DNA of 64,000 nucleotides from Devosia nitrariae (GTDB lineage Bacteria > Pseudomonadota > Alphaproteobacteria > Rhizobiales > Devosiaceae), in assembly GCF_030160115.1 (NCBI RefSeq), contig NZ_BSNS01000020.1, positions 1-64,000 on the forward strand, read 5' to 3'. Under the pieces are notes generated by a model that was not told where the DNA came from, ran no database searches, and worked only from the letters and a program-made list of their open reading frames with translations. Shown here in pieces: positions 59,946-64,000 of this stretch. Each line of letters begins with the position of its first letter. Position 1 is the first letter of the stretch. The position numbers were made by a program, and so were the translations under genes.

Positions 59946-61619
59946 TCAATAGGTCGGCGGCACCAGGTCCGGCCCGTGCGCACGCACCAGGCGATCCCCC
60001 TCGAGACGCAGTTCCTCATTGGGCCCCGTGCGGAACTGAACAGTACCCTGCGGCGTCTGCAGTGGTCCCTCGATGGTGTCGGCGCTGAGGCCGACGATCG
60101 ATCGGAGCGCCCCGGCGCGGTCGGTAACGACCCGCACGCCTGCCGGAGCCATAAAAAGCAACTCGCCGTCGCGAAGCGCCATGCACCCGGCCGACTGGTT
60201 GACGAGCTCGAACCGATGTCCGTCGACCGTGCGGCTATAGGCGGTTTCATGGTCGACGAACCGATGCTCGCCCGCCTCCGGCACCAGCCCGTTGAACCAG
60301 AGCTCGCCATCGGGCCTCGGCACTATGCCGCAGAGCCGCTCGACGAAATCCAGGAGGCAAAGGATCGCCGGCGAATAGGCCTCGGTGAACCCTTCGCGAC
60401 CGGTGAAAGGATGGAGCGTCTGCGCGAACCGCTGCGAGCGGAAGAGGGCGGCGAGCGTCGGCTGCATCACCCAGGTCAGTTCCACATGCCGGCGATGGTG
60501 CTCGAAGGCGTGCGGCGCGCGGATGAGGCTGAGGAAGTTCGTCGGGCCGCACCAGCTGTTGTAATCGAACGCCGGGTCGAACCGCGGATCGTCGAGGGCG
60601 ATCGAGGTGAACGGGTATTTGGCAAAGAACTTGCGCGTATTGAGCAGGTATCGTTCCAGCGCTTGCGCGAAGAAGGCGTCGTCGCCGATTTCGCAGGCCA
60701 GCACCCGCAGCAGCACGTCCGACTGCACCTTGACGAACCGCCCCAGCCGATCGCGATCATAGAAGAAATTGTCCTCGGCATCGAAGCACTGCTCGTGAAG
60801 CGCTGCTTGGCTACGCTTCGCCTTCTCTCGCCATTCGGTGCCATCCCCACCCAGCTCCTCGGAGATCATTGCCAGATACCCTCGCTGGCAGGCGATGTTC
60901 GCCGTCAGGTCCGGCGCGATCAACGGCAGGATCGGGTTGTGCCGGTTCCAAAGCGCTGGGTCGTTGCCATAGGGTGAATCCGGCACATGCCAGAACCGCG
61001 CCGAAAGGTCGTGGCCGGTGTCATAGGCGCAGAAGGCCTCGACGCCGCCGGTGCCACGCGTATCCCGGTGGCCGGCGAGCCACGCATCATGCCATGCCAT
61101 GGCCGCGTACATACGGGATAGGAACGACCGGTCGCATCCGTTGAGCAGGTAGTGGTTCCAGACCGACCGGGCCAGCGGCGTCACCATCTGGATCTGCGAG
61201 AAGGCTGGTCCGCCGGCGGTAAGCTTATAGGGAAAAAGCCCATCCTCGCGCTGATGCTCGGCAAAGCCCGCGAAGGTCGCCTGCGCCACCGAAGGCACAA
61301 ACCGCGACAGCAACTCGGCGTTGATGGTGCCGGTGCTTTCGAGCCAGCAGCCGAGATAGATGCCACCCTCGTTGAGGATCGGAGTGTCGCTGGCCGCTGG
61401 CCGGATGCAGGCGATAAGCTCGCGCATCGCATCGTAATAGCGCGCTTCCATCTGCGGCGAGGAAGCAGCAAACTTGACGCCCGCGGCTAGGAACTCGTCC
61501 AGCACCGCAGCGTCCACCTCCGATTGCGGAGCACCGACCCGGCTGGCGGGATCGGTTGCGCGCAGTTGCTCGAGGAGACCCGCCGACATGCGCATGGCGG
61601 GCTCAGGCTTTCCGGCCAT
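59946..61619 (-). CDS. Alpha/alpha-barrel glycoside hydrolase-like protein
   Basis: 557 residues (549 if ATG 61595 is used). No signal peptide. The centre resembles the MGH1/GH63-like six-hairpin barrels: SIWNHYLLNGCDRSFLSRMY-type repeats, AMAWHDAWLAGHRDTRGTG, ENFFYDRDRLGRFV and FDYNSWCGPTNFLSL (in parts). A C-terminal beta domain has RFELVNQSAGCMAL. I recognise the fold family, not the exact substrate. First gene of the operon with the Tat binding protein and permeases, it probably hydrolyses the imported oligosaccharide. The start is unclear because a short upstream frame overlaps it. Confidence 0.7.
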   Translation of the reverse strand: MAGKPEPAMRMSAGLLEQLRATDPASRVGAPQSEVDAAVLDEFLAAGVKFAASSPQMEARYYDAMRELIACIRPAASDTPILNEGGIYLGCWLESTGTINAELLSRFVPSVAQATFAGFAEHQREDGLFPYKLTAGGPAFSQIQMVTPLARSVWNHYLLNGCDRSFLSRMYAAMAWHDAWLAGHRDTRGTGGVEAFCAYDTGHDLSARFWHVPDSPYGNDPALWNRHNPILPLIAPDLTANIACQRGYLAMISEELGGDGTEWREKAKRSQAALHEQCFDAEDNFFYDRDRLGRFVKVQSDVLLRVLACEIGDDAFFAQALERYLLNTRKFFAKYPFTSIALDDPRFDPAFDYNSWCGPTNFLSLIRAPHAFEHHRRHVELTWVMQPTLAALFRSQRFAQTLHPFTGREGFTEAYSPAILCLLDFVERLCGIVPRPDGELWFNGLVPEAGEHRFVDHETAYSRTVDGHRFELVNQSAGCMALRDGELLFMAPAGVRVVTDRAGALRSIVGLSADTIEGPLQTPQGTVQFRTGPNEELRLEGDRLVRAHGPDLVPPTY

Positions 61620-61668
61620 GTGGCCAGGTGCCGAAATGCATCGCCTGCGTGTCAGGACGCTTGATCAT
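61603..61668 (-). CDS. Possible leader peptide upstream of the glycoside hydrolase-like gene
   Basis: 21 codons from ATG 61668, ten bases after a strong GGGAGGAG, ending at TGA 61603-61605. The peptide is MIKRPDTQAMHFGTWPHGRK plus Ala. ATG 61595 of the next frame lies seven bases after this stop, and neither start of the main gene has a good ribosome site of its own, so translational coupling is plausible. It could also be the true N-terminus if a frameshift exists. Confidence 0.4.
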   Translation of the reverse strand: MIKRPDTQAMHFGTWPHGRKA

Positions 61669-62059
61669 GCCTTGCCGGCTCCTCCCTTGCACACACAACC
61701 GTGGCCCCGTTTGGTCGCGGCTCGAATGGTCGGCGGATGAATGGAGAAGGGCAAACCCGTCCATCAACCGCGACCGCACAGTTGAGTTCTTCGACGGGTT
61801 CCTCAGAAGGTCGAAACAAGCACCGGCCCGTTGGTTTTCGGTCAGGCTGGCGAAGTTCCGCGTAGCGCACGCTTTACCGACATACCGTGGCTGGGCTCGA
61901 GGCCCATGACGTGTCTCCGGCCGATCCTGGGGAATTTGGTCCCGCTCAAGACGGCGCAATGTTTGTGCGGAACGTTCAGGATGTCAACGACAATCTTCCA
62001 TACCAGATGGGGTGGACAGTTTGAGCGGACCCGTTGCCGGGTCCGCTCGGGGAGGAACG
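61669..62059. other. Intergenic region between two transport operons
   Basis: 391 bp with no credible gene. It contains the terminator hairpin of the family-5 binding-protein gene (62023-62048) and should hold the promoter of the CUT1 operon, but no clear -35/-10 or operator symmetry was found. Confidence 0.5.
62023..62048 (-). terminator. Terminator hairpin after the family-5 binding-protein gene
   Basis: Perfect 11-bp stem GAGCGGACCCG/CGGGTCCGCTC with a TTGC loop, 11 bp after the stop codon on the minus strand. T-run absent. Confidence 0.7.
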
Positions 62060-63991
62060 CTAATCGGCCGCAGCCGGCTCCAGCTGGGCGTTGATGAACT
62101 TGAAGTTCGACCACCACCACCAGGGGCCTTCATAGTAATTGTCGGCCGAAGGATAGTTGGTCCAGTAGGTCTCGTTGACCGGCACGAACTTGGAGGTGCC
62201 GAACATCTCGATCACCGGCAGGCCCTCGACCAGTTCCTTGAGGATGTCGGTGCCCAGCGGCACGATCCGTTCGTCATCGGCCGGGATCGCGCGGAGCTCG
62301 TCGATAAGGGCGGAGAGCTCCTCGTCGACATAGCGGCCTTGGTTGTGCGAGGCGGGGGTGCCGTTCTCGCGCACATAGTCCTTGTGCCAGGCCTCCATAC
62401 GCACGAACAGATCCGGCGTGATGGCGCAGGACGAACCCCAATAGGAGCCGACCTCGTAGTTGCCGGTGTTCTCGGCGGTAAAGAACGCGCCCGCCTGCAT
62501 CTGCTGCACGTTCGTCGGAATGCCGAACTGCGTCCATTCGTTGGCGACCGCAAAGGCCAGGCGCTGTGACTGCACCTCGAAATCGGCCGGAGCGAGGATG
62601 GTGATGGTGAACGGCGTTCCGTCCGGCTTCTTCCACTGGCCGCCGTCATTGGTGAAGCCGGCATCCTGCAGGAGCTTGGTGGCCTGCTCGGGGTCGTGCT
62701 TCCACCAGCCGACGCCGAGCAGCTCACGCAGCGCCTCCGGATCCTCCGGAATCCCCTCGACGCCTTCCGACCGCAGTTGCTCGCCGAGCCGGATCGCATA
62801 GTCCGGATCGAACGGCTTGTAGCCATCTTCGAGCGTGAACTCGGCCAGCCACTGCGACATCGGCTGGTGGTAGGTGTCCATCAGGACGCTGGTCGGCGGA
62901 ATGGCGAGCGGGGAGGCACGCATCATGCCCGAGAAGGTAGCGATGCTGGCCCGTTGCGCATTGATGGCAAGCGCCAGGCCCCAGCGGGTCTGCGGATCGT
63001 CATAGGGCGCGATCGAGGTGTTGAAATGGATGCCGCGCTCGCACGGGTCATCGAGATTGGCATAGGGGAAGTCGGTGAACCAGCCGCGCACCTTGTCGTT
63101 CTGATTTCTGAGGATGTCGAGGCTTTCCGGCGAGATGTCGGTGAGGATGTCGATGTCGTTGGAGGCCATCGCCAGCACCCGCCGCTCCTCGGTGCCGTAG
63201 CTGCGGAAGAGCACGTATTGCGGCTTCGGCTCGCCGATCATCTGGCCGACTTCGGTATTCTGCCAGTCCTCGCGTTTCTCCCACAGGAACCAGGTGCCGT
63301 TCGGATCGTGGTCCATGTACTTGTAGGCGCTGATCGTCACCGGCGGGAAGTTGGCGAAGGTCGCCGGGTCCTCGTTCTCCCAGATGTGCTTGGGCACTAC
63401 GTGGAAGGCGTTACCGTAGATAACCGACCCGAGGACGATCGAGAGGCGCGGTGTCGGGCGTGTGGTCTCGATCTCGACCGTATGGTCGTCGACCTTGGTC
63501 ACCGAAGCGATGGCGTCGATGAAGGCGGCGCTGTAGGCGAGCGCCGGCGTATCGCGGATCATCTCGGCGGTGAACACCACGTCGTCGGCGGTGAAGGGCT
63601 CACCGTCGCTCCAGGTCAGCCCCTCGCGCAGCGGAACGCGGAAGCGGGTGAAGTCTTCGTTGAGCGCCTCCGGCATCTCGGCGGCGAGCCCGGGTATCTG
63701 CGTACCGGCGGCCGTGTCGATGTCGTAGAGCTGCGAGAGGGCGAGCTGGTGCATGCCGTGGTTCACGGTCACACCCTGCTGGTACATGTTCATGTTGGTC
63801 GGGTTGCCGACGCGGGCATTGAGCATGTCGACGATCAGCGTTTCGGCCCGCGGCGTGCCGACGTCGGTCATCTCCTGGGCGAATGCTGCCGGGGCGTAGC
63901 CGGCAAGCATCGTGCCGCCAAGTGCGGCGGCCATGCCGAGCGCCAGCAGTGTGCCTCTGGCGCGCTTGTCGTTTCGGGGGTCTCTGGTCAC
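62060..63991 (-). CDS. Family-5 periplasmic binding protein (peptide/oligosaccharide ABC importer)
   Basis: 643 residues, GTG start four bases after GAGGAG at the window edge. Signal peptide with a hydrophobic core (LLALGMAAALGGTMLAGYA) and AFAQ cleavage near residue 39. Family-5 features: LREGLTWSDGEPFTADDVVFT, and the long GLNLARF-type region replaced by ERGIHFNTSIAPYDDPQTRW. At 643 residues it is longer than DppA/OppA, like binding proteins for plant-derived oligosaccharides or opines. A terminator follows directly, so its permease genes, if any, are not downstream. Confidence 0.9.
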   Translation of the reverse strand: MTRDPRNDKRARGTLLALGMAAALGGTMLAGYAPAAFAQEMTDVGTPRAETLIVDMLNARVGNPTNMNMYQQGVTVNHGMHQLALSQLYDIDTAAGTQIPGLAAEMPEALNEDFTRFRVPLREGLTWSDGEPFTADDVVFTAEMIRDTPALAYSAAFIDAIASVTKVDDHTVEIETTRPTPRLSIVLGSVIYGNAFHVVPKHIWENEDPATFANFPPVTISAYKYMDHDPNGTWFLWEKREDWQNTEVGQMIGEPKPQYVLFRSYGTEERRVLAMASNDIDILTDISPESLDILRNQNDKVRGWFTDFPYANLDDPCERGIHFNTSIAPYDDPQTRWGLALAINAQRASIATFSGMMRASPLAIPPTSVLMDTYHQPMSQWLAEFTLEDGYKPFDPDYAIRLGEQLRSEGVEGIPEDPEALRELLGVGWWKHDPEQATKLLQDAGFTNDGGQWKKPDGTPFTITILAPADFEVQSQRLAFAVANEWTQFGIPTNVQQMQAGAFFTAENTGNYEVGSYWGSSCAITPDLFVRMEAWHKDYVRENGTPASHNQGRYVDEELSALIDELRAIPADDERIVPLGTDILKELVEGLPVIEMFGTSKFVPVNETYWTNYPSADNYYEGPWWWWSNFKFINAQLEPAAAD

Positions 63992-64000
63992 GTTCTCCTC

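Noticed and set aside
58482..60977. 831-codon plus-strand frame opposite the binding-protein and hydrolase genes
   Set aside because: It has no ribosome site or domain pattern and mirrors codon bias of the real minus-strand genes.

Overview
The window is GC-rich, densely packed chromosomal DNA from a soil- or plant-associated alphaproteobacterium, most likely Hyphomicrobiales. The support is a HisKA_2-type kinase with paired CheY-like regulator, many sugar and branched-chain-type ABC importers, RBS-led operons with 4-base ATGA overlaps, and a dispersed 45-bp palindrome of a kind common in that order. The order is an inference from gene style, not from a marker gene. I see no rRNA, tRNA, CRISPR, prophage, transposase or origin. 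The content is almost entirely import and catabolism of organic acids, sugars and CoA-linked compounds, each module beside its own regulator.

Layout. 1-5.6 kb: the tail of an unknown gene, an IclR regulator, a GlcG/HbpS-like protein, a FadR-type regulator, and a tetronate (four-carbon acid sugar) set: PdxA2-like dehydrogenase, DUF1537 kinase and class II aldolase/decarboxylase. 5.6-8.7 kb: a three-gene signalling operon (sensor kinase, CheY-like receiver, receiver-HisKA_2 kinase). 9-14.6 kb: stress-type membrane protein, DUF421 protein, an SDR plus GH15 glucoamylase operon and a periplasmic alpha-carbonic anhydrase. 14.9-17.9 kb: an NtrC-family response regulator divergent from an MFS transporter.

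18-33.8 kb is a candidate TetR regulon. A 15-bp site, TTGTACCGATCGGTC, recurs before the ABC ATPase gene, the tetR gene, the CUT1 transporter/catabolic operon and the divergent acetoacetate-CoA ligase/thiolase operons, with a half site before a MaoC gene. The central operon holds a TIM-barrel protein and a UPF0261 protein, which together are the two halves of the plant Tm-1 protein, with a Gfo/Idh oxidoreductase, a cupin and a Dabb protein. The ligase operon adds a thiolase-fold protein lacking the usual nucleophilic cysteine and a DUF35 partner, an arrangement like steroid side-chain aldolases.

34-40.5 kb: an AraC regulator divergent from a ribose-type ABC transporter and a CocE-family hydrolase. 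40.5-44.5 kb: small hypothetical genes, a cupredoxin plus cytochrome P460 pair, a TetR regulator, RidA and an aldo/keto reductase. 44.6-54.8 kb: an eight-gene operon joining 3-hydroxybutyrate dehydrogenase, a complete LIV-type ABC importer, thiolase and acetoacetate-CoA ligase. A sigma-54 activator gene lies just upstream, and the operon leader carries a near-perfect -24/-12 promoter and two 16-bp repeats 31 bp apart. This reads as a self-contained ketone-body uptake and degradation system and is the strongest candidate for an undescribed system here. 54.9-64 kb: DoxX protein, a second CUT1 sugar importer with an alpha/alpha-barrel glycoside-hydrolase-like protein, and a family-5 binding protein at the right edge.
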